Positions 7,128 to 16,660 are shown, numbered from the stretch's first letter. The stretch: DNA of 64,000 nt from Actinoallomurus soli (GCF_024055715.1 NZ_JAMXMV010000004.1:124001-188000), one strand, 5' to 3'. Translations and numbers: made by a program. The notes: generated by a model not told the origin, from the letters alone.

Positions 7128-9209
7128 TCACCGTCCGTACACGGGAACGCTCATCCAGACGTTGATCGTCAGCGACCACGTGGTCCGGGGCGCCGAGACC
7201 AGGGTGCTCGCGTCGCGGCGGGTGTGGATGTGGAAGACCCGCCGGGCCTGGCCGTACGGCGCCACGTCGACGGAGTCGGCGCCGAGCAGCACCGGACGGC
7301 GGCCGGCCGCGGCGACCTTCTGGACCACGCGCCGGACGTCGTTCTCCGTCGGGTTCTTGAACCCGGCGGCGATGCGCACACGCGCGGTGGGCGTGCCGCA
7401 CATCCCGCGGATGAGCTGGGCGAACCGGTCACCGGTGACGCGTTCGACGAAGAGCACCGAGGCGTTCGGGCCGATGGCCCGGCACATCGCCTGGGCCTGC
7501 GACACCTCGCGCTCCTCGGTCCGCATGACGGACATCGGCGCCGAGGCCCAGGCGGTCGGCGCCAGGATCAGCAGCGCGCCGGCGACGGCCACGACGGCCG
7601 CGACCCGCCGCCGGTCCGGGAGGAACCGCCGGGCCCGGCGCGCCAGCCAGGCGGCGGCCCAGAGTGCGAACAGCAGCAGGCCCGGGATCACCATGCCGAT
7701 GAGCCGCCGGCTCGCCCAGGGGTGGTCGGGCGTGATGCCGGGCCGCCACAGGGTCGCCACGGTCGTCCAGACGATCAGCGCGTACGGCAGGAGCCAGGCG
7801 GTGCGGCGCCGCAGCAGCAGGTCGCGCAGGACGAGCGCGGCGCCGACGGCGGCCAGCAGGACGGCCGGGATCCCGATGTACCACGCCACCCAGTGCAGGC
7901 TCAGCTCCGAGTACTGGCGGTTCGGGTCGAGCGGGAGGTTCTGGGACCGCTGCAGGGCGGCGATGAAGGAGGCGTTCACCCGGTCGTCGGGGTTGTTCGG
8001 CACCCGGCGCACGGTCTGGAACATCGGGCGCGCCGCGAAGAACGCCAGCATCGCGAAGGTCGCCGGGAGTGCCAGGTCCGGCAGCCGGAACCGGGTGAGG
8101 TCCGGCAGCCCCCAGCGGCGGACCGCGAGGCCGGCGACCGCGGTTGCGGCGACCACCGCGACCGCGATGTACAGGAGCGGGTGCAGCGACGCGCTGAGAT
8201 AGTGCAGGTACGGCCGGGACATCACGACGGCCTCGAGCAGTCCCGCGCCGACGCCGGCCGTGAGCCCCGCCGCCAGCGGGAGGCCGACGCGCCGCCGCAG
8301 CGCCAGCAGCAGCCCGGCGAACGCGACCACCGGCAGCACGTCGCGGATCCCGTCGATGCGCACGAGGATCGTCAGGCCCAGCGCCAGGCCGCCGAGCAGC
8401 GCCGGCAGGCGACGGCCCGAGCGGACCGCGTCGAGGATCAGGGCCACGCCGCCGAACATGAGGATCAGCGCGCCGGTCTCGCTGTAGATCGACCGGGAGA
8501 TCATCATCATCGGCCAGGTCAGCCCGAGCGCGAGCGCGGCGACGGGCGCCCAGCGCGGGCCGATCAGGCGTCCGGCGACGCCCGCGAACGAGATGAGGGC
8601 CAGCGCGCCGATCAGCGGCATCATGGCCAGCGTCGCGTACGGGCCGCCGATCCAGGCGCCCGGCGTGACGGTCAGCGGCATCCCGGCCATGAACTGCGGG
8701 ACCAGCACGCCGCCGCGCTGGTAGAACGCCGGGCTGCCGTACGTCAGCGCGCCGTCTCCGCCGCCGAACGCCCACCGCATCTGCGGGATCGGCAGCGAGC
8801 CGTGGTGCGCCAGCCAGGTCGCGAAGTTGAAGTACGACGCCGGGTCGCGGCGCACGACGATCTGCTGGGAGCACATCACGAGCTGGAACGCCGCGAACGC
8901 CGCCGCGATGACGAGGAGCCAGATCAGCGGCCGGTGGGAGGAGGACCCGCTCTCCCGCCGGTCCTCCGGCCGACCGCCCTCGGGCCGCCGGACGGAGGGC
9001 CGTACCGCCCGCAGGCCGAACCTCAGCGCGAGCGCCGCGACCGGCACGTACAGCGGGATCGCCGCCCAGGGGCGGAAGATCCCCGCCATCAGCAGCGGCA
9101 GCGCGACCACCAGCCAGGCGGCCAGGAGCAGGGCCGGGGCGACCGTCACGCGGGCGAGGAGGAGGTTCGCCCGAGATGCCCCGACTCCTCCGTCTATGTC
9201 GTTGTCCAT
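7128..9209 (-). CDS. Large polytopic membrane protein, probable GT-C-type glycosyltransferase
   Basis: 693 residues with roughly a dozen transmembrane segments and a C-terminal soluble tail of about 130 residues. After the second helix there is an extracytoplasmic loop with RRDPASYFN, resembling the acidic first-loop motif of GT-C transferases that use polyprenyl-phosphate sugars. The downstream GT2 gene would make such a donor. Start ATG at 9209 is preferred because the hydrophobic core follows soon after; further upstream the reading frame enters the promoter of the divergent TIGR03089 gene. Family assignment rests on topology and one motif. Confidence 0.7.
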   Translation of the reverse strand: MDNDIDGGVGASRANLLLARVTVAPALLLAAWLVVALPLLMAGIFRPWAAIPLYVPVAALALRFGLRAVRPSVRRPEGGRPEDRRESGSSSHRPLIWLLVIAAAFAAFQLVMCSQQIVVRRDPASYFNFATWLAHHGSLPIPQMRWAFGGGDGALTYGSPAFYQRGGVLVPQFMAGMPLTVTPGAWIGGPYATLAMMPLIGALALISFAGVAGRLIGPRWAPVAALALGLTWPMMMISRSIYSETGALILMFGGVALILDAVRSGRRLPALLGGLALGLTILVRIDGIRDVLPVVAFAGLLLALRRRVGLPLAAGLTAGVGAGLLEAVVMSRPYLHYLSASLHPLLYIAVAVVAATAVAGLAVRRWGLPDLTRFRLPDLALPATFAMLAFFAARPMFQTVRRVPNNPDDRVNASFIAALQRSQNLPLDPNRQYSELSLHWVAWYIGIPAVLLAAVGAALVLRDLLLRRRTAWLLPYALIVWTTVATLWRPGITPDHPWASRRLIGMVIPGLLLFALWAAAWLARRARRFLPDRRRVAAVVAVAGALLILAPTAWASAPMSVMRTEEREVSQAQAMCRAIGPNASVLFVERVTGDRFAQLIRGMCGTPTARVRIAAGFKNPTENDVRRVVQKVAAAGRRPVLLGADSVDVAPYGQARRVFHIHTRRDASTLVSAPRTTWSLTINVWMSVPVYGR

Positions 9210-9270
9210 CGAGTCCGGAGAGTAACGGCCGCGGGAGCCTGACGGCCCAGGGGCCGTAATCTTCATTTTC

Positions 9271-9993
9271 ATGTCACATCCCGTTGAGCTCCTGCGCGGG
9301 GCCCTGGCCGCCGACCCGTCCCGTCCGCTCGTCACCTTCTACGACGACGCCACCGGCGAGCGTGTCGAACTGTCGGTGAAGACGTTCGACAACTGGGTGG
9401 CCAAGACCGCGAACCTCCTGGTCGACGGGCTCGGTGCGGTACCGTCCGGACGGGTGGCCCTCGCCCTTCCGGGGCACTGGCAGACCGCCGTCTGGCTGTT
9501 CGCATGCTGGTCGGCCGGGCTGACGGCGGTGCCGGTGGGCGACGGCGCCATCCCGGGCGATGCCGACATCGTAGCGGCGGGGCCCGCTCGGCTGGCCGAA
9601 GCGACCGCGTCGGCCGCCGAGGTCGTCGGACTGTCCCTGCACGCGCTCGGCGCGCCGCTGACGGACTGCCCGCCGGGCGTGACGGACTACGCGGTGGAGG
9701 TGCGCGCGTACGGCGACCGGTTCTCCGGCGGCCCGCTCGACGCCGATGCCCCGGCGGTGGAGCTGGCCGGGCGGACCCTGACGGGGACGGAACTCCTCGC
9801 CGAGGCCCGCGCGTTGGGCACGCCGGAGGGTGCCCGGGTGCTCACTACTGTGGGCTTCGACACACCTGAGGGTCTCCTGAGAGGTCTGCTCGGACCCTTG
9901 ACCTCCGGCGGATCGGTAATAATCTGCCAAAACCTCGACAAGTCAGGTTTGGAGCGCAGAATCTCCGTAGAACATGTGACATCCGTGATCTGA
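9271..9993 (+). CDS. TIGR03089 family protein (truncated acyl-CoA-synthetase-like)
   Basis: 240 residues resembling the N-terminal part of AMP-dependent synthetases (KTFDNWVAKTANLLV, GRVALALPGHWQTAVWL) but far shorter and without the adenylate-forming P-loop and C-terminal subdomain. This is the actinobacterial TIGR03089 family, which commonly sits next to an LCP gene, as here (33 bp upstream of it). Function unknown. TAATCT eight bases before the ATG and no Shine-Dalgarno sequence suggest a leaderless transcript. Confidence 0.85.
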   Translation: MSHPVELLRGALAADPSRPLVTFYDDATGERVELSVKTFDNWVAKTANLLVDGLGAVPSGRVALALPGHWQTAVWLFACWSAGLTAVPVGDGAIPGDADIVAAGPARLAEATASAAEVVGLSLHALGAPLTDCPPGVTDYAVEVRAYGDRFSGGPLDADAPAVELAGRTLTGTELLAEARALGTPEGARVLTTVGFDTPEGLLRGLLGPLTSGGSVIICQNLDKSGLERRISVEHVTSVI

Positions 9994-10027
9994 CTGGATC
10001 AGCCGTTCCACACCTTATGCCTAGCCG

Positions 10028-11461
10028 ATGGGGCCGATGATCAGCGACTACGACTACCTGGACCAGGACTACCCGTCCGGCCCGCCGCCGAAGCGGGGGG
10101 TCTGGTGGCGCGTCATCGGCTGGGCGTCCATCGCCATGGCGGTGGTGCTCGTCGGAACGAGCCTCACCGCCTACGCGGCGTACCGCAAGCTCGAGGGCAA
10201 CATCAAGCACGAGGACGTCACCGCCCAGCTGGGGTCCAAGCGCCCGCCCAAGCTCAACAACGCGCTGAACGTCCTGCTCATCGGCTCGGACCAGCGGAAC
10301 GGCGCGAACGCCAAGTACGGCAAGGACGTCGGCGAGCGCTCCGACACCATGATCCTGCTGCATCTTTCCCCGGGCGGGAAGAAGGCCGTCGGCATCAGCT
10401 TCCCCCGCGACTCGATGGTGCCGATCCCCTCCTGCAAGACGGCCAGCGGCCACACCCTCCCGGCGCAGAGCGTCGCCATGATCAACTCCGCGTTCAACAC
10501 CGGCGGCGCCGCCTGCACGATCCGGACGATCGAGTCGCTGACGAAGATCCGCATCGACCACTTCGTCAAGGTCGACTTCTCCGGCTTCAAGCGGGTCGTG
10601 GACGCCCTCGGCGGCGTCGAGATCTGCCTCCCCCAGCGCGTCGCCGACAAGAGCAGCAAGCTGTACCTGTCCGCCGGGCGGCACATCGTCAAGGGCGAGC
10701 AGGCGCTGGCCTACGTCCGCATGCGCCACGGCCTCGGCGACGGCTCCGACCTCGGCCGCATCAAGCGCCAGCAGAAGTTCCTCGGCGCGGTCGTGAAGAA
10801 GGCGACGAGCAACGGCACGCTGACCAACCCGTCGAAGCTGCTCGGCTTCCTCGACGCCGCCACCAAGTCGGTCACCACCGACAACGACTTCACCATCGAC
10901 GAGATGAAGAAGGTCGCCGGCAGCGTGCAGGGCATGTCGGCCGGCAAGGTGCAGTTCATCACCGTGCCGTGGACGGCGTACGCGCCGGACCCCAACCGCA
11001 TCGCCTGGAAGGAGCCGGACGCGGACAACCTGTTCGCCGCGATCCGCAACGACAACCAGGTGCAGGCCCCCGCCAAGGTCAAGAAGGTGAACCTCCAGCC
11101 GGCCCAGGTGAAGGTCGAGGTCCTCAACGGCACGGCGACCCCGGGTCTCGCCGGACGGGCCGGGGACCAGCTCAAGGCACGCGGCTACCAGGTCGTCAAG
11201 GTCGGCACCCTGACCGGGCCCAAGCCGGCCAAGACCGAGGTGCGCTACGGCGCCGGCGCCGACCAGCAGGCCGCGGCCCTGGCCCAGGTCGTCCCGAACG
11301 CCCAGCCGGTCGCCGGGCAGGGCACCCCGGCCGGCACCGTCGACCTCGTCCTGGGCCCCGACTGGGAGGGTCTCAAGACCTCGCAGTCGACCTCGATCCC
11401 GACCTCGACCGCCGCCGGAGCGGTGAACGCCGCCGCAGACGTCTGCTCGGACAAGTCCTAG
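10028..11461 (+). CDS. LCP (LytR-CpsA-Psr) family cell wall glycopolymer ligase with LytR_C domain
   Basis: 477 residues: a short cytoplasmic N-terminus, one transmembrane helix near residues 28-48, an extracytoplasmic LCP domain with GERSDTMILL, SFPRDSMVPIP and GSDLGRIKRQQKFL, then a C-terminal LytR_C domain starting VEVLNGTATPGLAGRAG. The Arg and Asp residues that bind the polyprenyl pyrophosphate are present. Such enzymes transfer lipid-linked glycopolymers to peptidoglycan, which fits the surrounding polysaccharide genes. Start may be ATG 10028 or ATG 10037. A second LCP gene lies at 33694. Confidence 0.92.
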   Translation: MGPMISDYDYLDQDYPSGPPPKRGVWWRVIGWASIAMAVVLVGTSLTAYAAYRKLEGNIKHEDVTAQLGSKRPPKLNNALNVLLIGSDQRNGANAKYGKDVGERSDTMILLHLSPGGKKAVGISFPRDSMVPIPSCKTASGHTLPAQSVAMINSAFNTGGAACTIRTIESLTKIRIDHFVKVDFSGFKRVVDALGGVEICLPQRVADKSSKLYLSAGRHIVKGEQALAYVRMRHGLGDGSDLGRIKRQQKFLGAVVKKATSNGTLTNPSKLLGFLDAATKSVTTDNDFTIDEMKKVAGSVQGMSAGKVQFITVPWTAYAPDPNRIAWKEPDADNLFAAIRNDNQVQAPAKVKKVNLQPAQVKVEVLNGTATPGLAGRAGDQLKARGYQVVKVGTLTGPKPAKTEVRYGAGADQQAAALAQVVPNAQPVAGQGTPAGTVDLVLGPDWEGLKTSQSTSIPTSTAAGAVNAAADVCSDKS

Positions 11462-11590
11462 ACCCGTAGTAACTGAAAGGTTCCTCAGAGCACGGCCGTT
11501 GCCCTGCATGTGCCTCCGACTGTCGGTATGGTCGTTTCCCGACCCCTGGTTTCCGGGGCCCGGAACACCCGCCTCCAATCTCTGGAACCC

Positions 11591-12715
11591 ATGACCTGGC
11601 CGACCGCGCACCCCGCACAGCCTCCGCTGAACCCCGTAGCCACCACCATCCCCGACCTGTTCGCCGTCTCACCGGCCCTGCCCGCCGTGCCCGCGACCCG
11701 CGCGCGCCGCCGGCGTGACCCGTTCTTCGACAACGCCAAGTTCCTGGCGATCGTCCTGGTCGTGATGGGCCACTCGATCGTCAACCTGCGCGACGTCCGG
11801 TTCGCGCACGCCCTCTACCTGTTCGTCTACACGTTCCACATGCCGGTGTTCATCGTGATCACCGGCTACTTCTCCCGGAACTTCACGTTCTCCGGGGGCA
11901 AGGCCCGCAAGCTGATCACCAATCTGGGCGTGCCGTACGTCGTCTTCGAGACGGCCTACTCCACGTACCACTGGGCGGTCGGGCACTCCGCCTTCCAGAT
12001 CAGCCTGCTGGACCCGTACTACCTCACCTGGTTCCTGATGGCGCTGTTCCTGTGGCGCCTGTCCACGCCGGTCTGGCAGCAGATCCGCTGGCCGGTGCTG
12101 ATCGCCCTGGTGATCTCCCTGCTGTCGGGCATGAGCGACCTGCCGAGCGAGCTCGAGATGCACCGCGTGTTCGGCCTCGTGCCGTTCTACGTCCTGGGCC
12201 TCGTACTCAAGCAGGAGCACTTCGACCTGCTCAAGCAGACCAAGGCCCGCGTGCTGGGGGCGCTGACGCTCCTGGTCGGGTTCGTCTTCACCTATTTCGT
12301 CGCCGACCGGCACATGACCACCGAGTGGGTGTACTGGCGCAGCCCGAACTCCACGATGCACGTCGACAACCTGACGGGCACCGGCATGCGGCTGGGCCTC
12401 ATGATCGCGGCGACCGTCCTGGTCGCGGCGTTCCTGTCAGTCGTGCCGGCCAGGCAGACGTGGTTCACCAACCTCGGCGCCGCGACGCTGTACGCCTACC
12501 TGCTGCACGGCTTCCTCACGAAGCTGCTGGAGTACATGGGCTGGTGGGACGTGTCGTTCCTGCACACCATCCCCGGCGTGTTGCTGACCGCTGCGACCGG
12601 CGCGGTGGTGGCGACGCTGCTGTGCACCCCGCCGGTGCGCAAACTCATGCACTGGGCGCTTGAGCCGGATATGTCGTGGGCGTTCGTGCCGCTGCGGCGG
12701 CCGAAGAGGGCCTGA
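11591..12715 (+). CDS. Acyltransferase family 3 (OafA/WecH-like) membrane protein
   Basis: 374 residues with about ten transmembrane helices. The family opening RDPFFDNAKFLAIVLVVMGH carries the His of acyltransferase-3 proteins, and the helix that follows contains FHMPVFIVITGYF. These proteins O-acylate (usually O-acetylate) sugars of envelope polysaccharides. ATG 11591 is chosen; an in-frame GTG at 11510 would add a 27-residue tail with no homology signal. The last 71 bp overlap the 3' end of the convergent double glycosyltransferase gene. Confidence 0.87.
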   Translation: MTWPTAHPAQPPLNPVATTIPDLFAVSPALPAVPATRARRRRDPFFDNAKFLAIVLVVMGHSIVNLRDVRFAHALYLFVYTFHMPVFIVITGYFSRNFTFSGGKARKLITNLGVPYVVFETAYSTYHWAVGHSAFQISLLDPYYLTWFLMALFLWRLSTPVWQQIRWPVLIALVISLLSGMSDLPSELEMHRVFGLVPFYVLGLVLKQEHFDLLKQTKARVLGALTLLVGFVFTYFVADRHMTTEWVYWRSPNSTMHVDNLTGTGMRLGLMIAATVLVAAFLSVVPARQTWFTNLGAATLYAYLLHGFLTKLLEYMGWWDVSFLHTIPGVLLTAATGAVVATLLCTPPVRKLMHWALEPDMSWAFVPLRRPKRA

Positions 12716-14879
12716 GCAGCTCCACCCACGCCTCGCCGACGAGATCGAGGGCGTAGGACCGCGCGACCTCCGCGTGGGCCTGCGCCCTCTCGTCGTTCCA
12801 GCGGCCCTCGGCGACCATCGCGGCGAGGTCCCGCGCCATCGTGGACGGCGACTCGTGGATCCAGCGCCGGTCGTAGATGGTGTCCGCGCCCGGCCAGGGC
12901 AGCAGCGCGGGCACCGCGCCGGACGCCATGCCCTCGGCGGGCGCCAGGTGGAAGCTCTCGTCGTCGCTGGTGGACAGCACGAAGCCGATGCGGCGCAGCC
13001 AGGCGGCGACGTCCGGCCCGGCCGGGTCGAAGACGACCGAGCGCGCCAGCAGCGGCGACCGCCGGATCCGCCGGAACAGCGCCTCGAACGCCTCCCGCTC
13101 CTCCGTACGGTTCCAGATCCACGGCAGGTCCCAGGGCAGCTTCGACTTCACGAACAGCGTGAACCGCGGGTCGTGGCGGCGCAGCTCCTCCAGGACGTCC
13201 ACGGCCAGGTCGAGGCGTTTGCGCCAGGGCGCGATCCCGATCATGCCGAGATGGAACTGCGCGCCCGGGAGCTTGGCGCGGTGGAACTGCGCGACGTCCA
13301 CCCAGTTGGGGATCACGGTGATCTTCTCGGCGGGCCAGCCGGTCATCTTGCGGGTCAGCTCCGCGTACGACGGGCTGACGCAGACGACCTGGTCGATCAG
13401 GTCGATGTCCAGCCGCCCCGGCCACGCGCCGTACAGCTCGAAGCGGTGCAGCCGGACGATGAGCCGCTGGTCCGGGCGGCCGTGCTTCTTGCGCCACTCG
13501 CTGTACCAGACGGCGTTCGGCCCGCACCACTCACAGATGATCACGTCGGCCCACTCGGCCAGTTCGGCGCTGACCTGCGGGTCGTGGGTGCCGAGGGCGG
13601 GCCAACGATCGACGCGCACCTCGACGTCCGGCAGCGCGCCGATGTGGTCGAGCAGCCGGGTGAAGAACTTCAGGTCGTGCCCGGCGACGACGATCCGCGT
13701 CGTACGCCCGGCCCCGTCGGCGCGCAGAGGCGGCGGGAACGCCTGCCGCAGGTACGTGCGGAGCCTCCCGGCCGCCGCGTCGAGGGTGAACGACCGTGCC
13801 GCGTCCAGGCAGCGGCGGCGGGCGAGCGCGTAGACCTCCGGGTCGGTCACCTCGGCGAGCACGTCGACGACGTCCTCCTCGGTGGCGGCGAACAGCGGGT
13901 AGTCCGCGCCGAGGAGGTTCTCGTGCATCGGCGTGCGGTTGAGGACCACCGGCAGGCCGAGCGCCCCCATCTCCAGGACCTTCGTGGACAGCTCCAGGCT
14001 CGCGTCGAGCTCCGGATGACGCCAGGACAGCCCGACGTCGCAGCCGGCCGACACCCGCATGGCCTCGGCCCGCGGGTGGCCGCCGTGCCAGGTGAGGCCG
14101 GGCGTCGACTCCAGGGCCACCCGCATGCGGCGGGAGAAACCCGGGTCCTTCCGGTCGTGGTGGATCTTGTCACCGATCATGTGCAGCTCGGCGTCGATCC
14201 GGCGGGCGGCCAGGCGGCGCGGCAGCCCGGTCATCTCGTAGGTGTTCCAGCGCGGCGCGAACTTGCCGGTGTAGACGAGCCGCAGCGGCCGACCGGGTGT
14301 CTTGTCCGCCGCCGGTTCCAGGCCCTCCGGCAGCGCGACCACCGGCGGGAACAGCACGCACTTGCCCGCCGCCTTGTGCAGCACGCCCTCCAGGTGGCAG
14401 CGCAGCTCCTCGGTCTGGCAGAGCAGGAACCGCGACGCCTTGGCGACCGCCGCCAGCTCGCCGCGCGTCCTGCCGTCCAGCTCGGCCACGGTCTGCGGCA
14501 CATCGGTGAGGTACGTCCACAGCCGCCCGGCCAGGGGCGTCGCGGTCAGGCGTACGGCGAGGCGCTTCCCGCGCACGACGACCAGGTCGTACGGCCGCTC
14601 GGCGTCGAGCTCGGTGAGCAGCCCGGCCGCCTCCTCGACGGTCAGCGAGGTGGTCGCGTCCTCGGGCCGCCGCCGTACGGTCACCCCGGCCAGCCGTTCG
14701 AGCGGCTCGACGAGGCGCCCGGTCCGCACCGGGGCCTTGAGGACCAGCGTCACCTCGACGCCGGCGGCCTGGAGCGCCTGCACCATCCCCTGGGCCCAGA
14801 TCGCGGACCCGTCGATGAGGTTGAGGTCGACGTCGCCGTACACGAGCGCGCGCACGCGTTCTCCTTCTCGCAGGATCAT
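12645..14879 (-). CDS. Tandem two-domain glycosyltransferase (two GT-B modules in one protein)
   Basis: 744 residues, twice the usual length. Residues 1-370 form one GT4-like module (ALVYGDVDLNLIDGSAIW at the start; donor-site region LSTKVLEMGALGLPVVLNR). Residues 375-744 form a second module (RIVVAGHDLKFFTRLLDHIG; VSPSYAELTRKMTGWPAEKI; DDESFHLAPAEGMASGAVPA). Each half keeps its own E-x7-E-like donor site, so both may be active and could add two consecutive sugars. ATG overlaps the TGA of the coiled-coil gene upstream (ATGA). The 3' end overlaps the convergent acyltransferase gene by 71 bp. Confidence 0.85.
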   Translation of the reverse strand: MILREGERVRALVYGDVDLNLIDGSAIWAQGMVQALQAAGVEVTLVLKAPVRTGRLVEPLERLAGVTVRRRPEDATTSLTVEEAAGLLTELDAERPYDLVVVRGKRLAVRLTATPLAGRLWTYLTDVPQTVAELDGRTRGELAAVAKASRFLLCQTEELRCHLEGVLHKAAGKCVLFPPVVALPEGLEPAADKTPGRPLRLVYTGKFAPRWNTYEMTGLPRRLAARRIDAELHMIGDKIHHDRKDPGFSRRMRVALESTPGLTWHGGHPRAEAMRVSAGCDVGLSWRHPELDASLELSTKVLEMGALGLPVVLNRTPMHENLLGADYPLFAATEEDVVDVLAEVTDPEVYALARRRCLDAARSFTLDAAAGRLRTYLRQAFPPPLRADGAGRTTRIVVAGHDLKFFTRLLDHIGALPDVEVRVDRWPALGTHDPQVSAELAEWADVIICEWCGPNAVWYSEWRKKHGRPDQRLIVRLHRFELYGAWPGRLDIDLIDQVVCVSPSYAELTRKMTGWPAEKITVIPNWVDVAQFHRAKLPGAQFHLGMIGIAPWRKRLDLAVDVLEELRRHDPRFTLFVKSKLPWDLPWIWNRTEEREAFEALFRRIRRSPLLARSVVFDPAGPDVAAWLRRIGFVLSTSDDESFHLAPAEGMASGAVPALLPWPGADTIYDRRWIHESPSTMARDLAAMVAEGRWNDERAQAHAEVARSYALDLVGEAWVELLRPSSAAAAARTPTTYPAQAPSA

Positions 14880-15550
14880 CGGAGTTCTTCGATGCCGAAC
14901 CGGGCGCACAGGCCCGGCAGCGCCTCGCCGATCGGCGTACCGGGCGGGACCGTCGCGTCCCAGCCGAACCCGGCGATCGCCGGCGCGGAGCCGGCCAGCA
15001 CGACGGGACGGCCCCGGTCGCGGGCGACGCCCATCAGGGCGAGCAGCGCCCGGTCGCGGTCCGGGACGCCCGGGACGCCCAGGTAGGCCCACGGGCCGCC
15101 GGGCTCCCCGGCGGCGGCGTCCACGAGCACCAGGTCCACGTCGGTCGTGTCGAGGACGAGGGCGGCGTCGTGCGGCATCAGCGGCACCACATGCGCGACC
15201 TCGCCCAGGGCCGCGGCGGCGGCCGGGCCGAGCACGCCGGCGACGACCAGGCCGGCCGCGGGCGCCGCCGCGATGAGCCGGTCCTCGTCGCGCGCGGTGA
15301 ACATCGGGCGCTCGCGCGCGTCGACCGAGGTGACGACGTTCGGCGCGCCCCGGTGCCGCCACATCCGGTACAGCTCGCGCGGCAGCTGGACGACGCCCTT
15401 GCCGGGCCTGCGGGCCGCGTCGGTCACGGCGCGGCCCACCTTGAGGGACGTCGAGCCCTCCAGCGCGGCGACCCGCGCCTCCAGGATCTGGACCCGGGCC
15501 TCCCGGTCGGCCAGCGCCGCCTTGAGCCGGGCCACCTGCCGGTCAGCCAC
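14876..15550 (-). CDS. Coiled-coil protein of unknown function in the polysaccharide operon
   Basis: 224 residues. The first ~40 residues are a heptad-patterned coiled coil (LKAALADREARVQILEARV), followed by LEGSTSLKVGRAVTDAARR, a linker seen at the ends of many polysaccharide glycosyltransferases and methyltransferases, then an alpha/beta Rossmann-like remainder without recognisable catalytic motifs. It overlaps wecB by 8 bp and the double glycosyltransferase by 4 bp, so it is an operon member. It could be a scaffold or chain-length component of the glycosyltransferase complex; no function can be assigned. Confidence 0.75.
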   Translation of the reverse strand: MADRQVARLKAALADREARVQILEARVAALEGSTSLKVGRAVTDAARRPGKGVVQLPRELYRMWRHRGAPNVVTSVDARERPMFTARDEDRLIAAAPAAGLVVAGVLGPAAAAALGEVAHVVPLMPHDAALVLDTTDVDLVLVDAAAGEPGGPWAYLGVPGVPDRDRALLALMGVARDRGRPVVLAGSAPAIAGFGWDATVPPGTPIGEALPGLCARFGIEELR

Positions 15551-16613
15551 CGAGCCACCCCTCCACGACGCGGGCGATGCGCGGTCCGGCGTGGCCGTCC
15601 CACAGCGGCGGGTGCTCCCGCTCGCCGCGGCCGGCCGCCAGGGCCTCGGCGACGGCGGGGACGACGTCGTCGGCGGTGACGAGCCGGTTGGTGCCGTGCG
15701 TGATCGTGATCGGCCGCTCGGTGTTGGGCCGGAGCGTCAGGCACGGCACGCCGAGGATCGTCGTCTCCTCCTGCACGCCGCCGGAGTCGGTGACGACGGC
15801 CGCCGCGCCGCGCACGGCCGCGACGAACTCGACGTAGCCGAGCGGTTCGAGCAGGCGCACGCGCGGATGGGCGTCCAGCCCGGCCTCGGTGAGCACCTTA
15901 CGGCCGCGCGGGTGCACCGGCATGACGACGTCCACCAGCTCGGCGATCTCGTGCAGCCGCTTGACCAGGCCGGCCGCGACCTCCGGGTCGTCGACGTTCG
16001 CGGGCCGGTGCAGCGTCGCGACGACGTACCGCTCGGGCAGGTCGTACGCCCGCCGGACGGCGTCGGCGTCGAACCTGCCGAGGTTCGCGAGCAGCGTGTC
16101 GATCATCGGGTTGCCGACGAAGTGGATCCGGTCGACCGCGACTCCCTCGGCCGCGAGGTGGCCGACCGCCTCCGGGCTCGTGACGAGGCACAGGTCCGAC
16201 AGCTGGTCGACGAGCCGGCGGTTGACCTCCTCCGGCATGGTCATGTCGAAGCTGCGCAGCCCCGCCTCCACGTGGGCGACCGGGATGCGAAGCTTGGCCG
16301 CGACGAGGGCGGCGGCGATGGTGGAGTTCACGTCGCCGTACACCATGACGAGCTCGGGTGAACGCTCGATGAACTCCTTCTCCAGCGCCACCATGATCGC
16401 GGCGGTCTGGGCCGCGTGGCTGCCCGAGCCGACCTCCAGGTTCACGTCGGGTTCGGGCAGGCCCAGGTCACGGAAGAACACCTCCGACATGCGCTCGTCG
16501 TAGTGCTGGCCCGTGTGGATCACTCGCTGTCCGCGCCCCGTCTCGGACAGCGCGGCGATCACCGGCGCCGCCTTGACGAAGTTCGGACGGGCGCCGAGTA
16601 CATGCGCGATCAC
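15543..16613 (-). CDS. wecB: UDP-N-acetylglucosamine 2-epimerase (non-hydrolysing)
   Basis: 356 residues, the normal size. Family motifs are GARPNFVKAAPVI, HTGQHYDERMSEVFF, HVEAGLRSFDMTMPEE, and the UDP-binding TDSGGVQEET near residue 280. Converts UDP-GlcNAc to UDP-ManNAc in the cytoplasm. The UDP-ManNAc-type dehydrogenase is encoded divergently at 18131, so the pair would yield UDP-ManNAcA. GTG start at 16613 with AAAGGGA upstream. It heads a three-gene minus-strand operon with the coiled-coil and double-glycosyltransferase genes. Confidence 0.93.
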   Translation of the reverse strand: MIAHVLGARPNFVKAAPVIAALSETGRGQRVIHTGQHYDERMSEVFFRDLGLPEPDVNLEVGSGSHAAQTAAIMVALEKEFIERSPELVMVYGDVNSTIAAALVAAKLRIPVAHVEAGLRSFDMTMPEEVNRRLVDQLSDLCLVTSPEAVGHLAAEGVAVDRIHFVGNPMIDTLLANLGRFDADAVRRAYDLPERYVVATLHRPANVDDPEVAAGLVKRLHEIAELVDVVMPVHPRGRKVLTEAGLDAHPRVRLLEPLGYVEFVAAVRGAAAVVTDSGGVQEETTILGVPCLTLRPNTERPITITHGTNRLVTADDVVPAVAEALAAGRGEREHPPLWDGHAGPRIARVVEGWLGG

Positions 16614-16660
16614 AGTTGAGTTTCCCTTTCGTTCACGGACGATCCCTAACCTCGCCCGCC

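Noticed and set aside
7101-9242. Long plus-strand open frame opposite the GT-C-like gene
   Set aside because: Arg/Pro/Ala-rich translation without any motif; the minus strand has clear transmembrane pattern and conserved loops. High-GC antisense frame.
11551-11565. TTCCGGGGCCCGGAA palindrome upstream of the acyltransferase gene as an operator
   Set aside because: Seven-base arms of pure GC-rich sequence are common in such DNA and no regulator gene is adjacent.
12660-15086. Long plus-strand frame opposite the double glycosyltransferase
   Set aside because: No recognisable domain; the minus strand encodes two full GT modules. GC-driven shadow.
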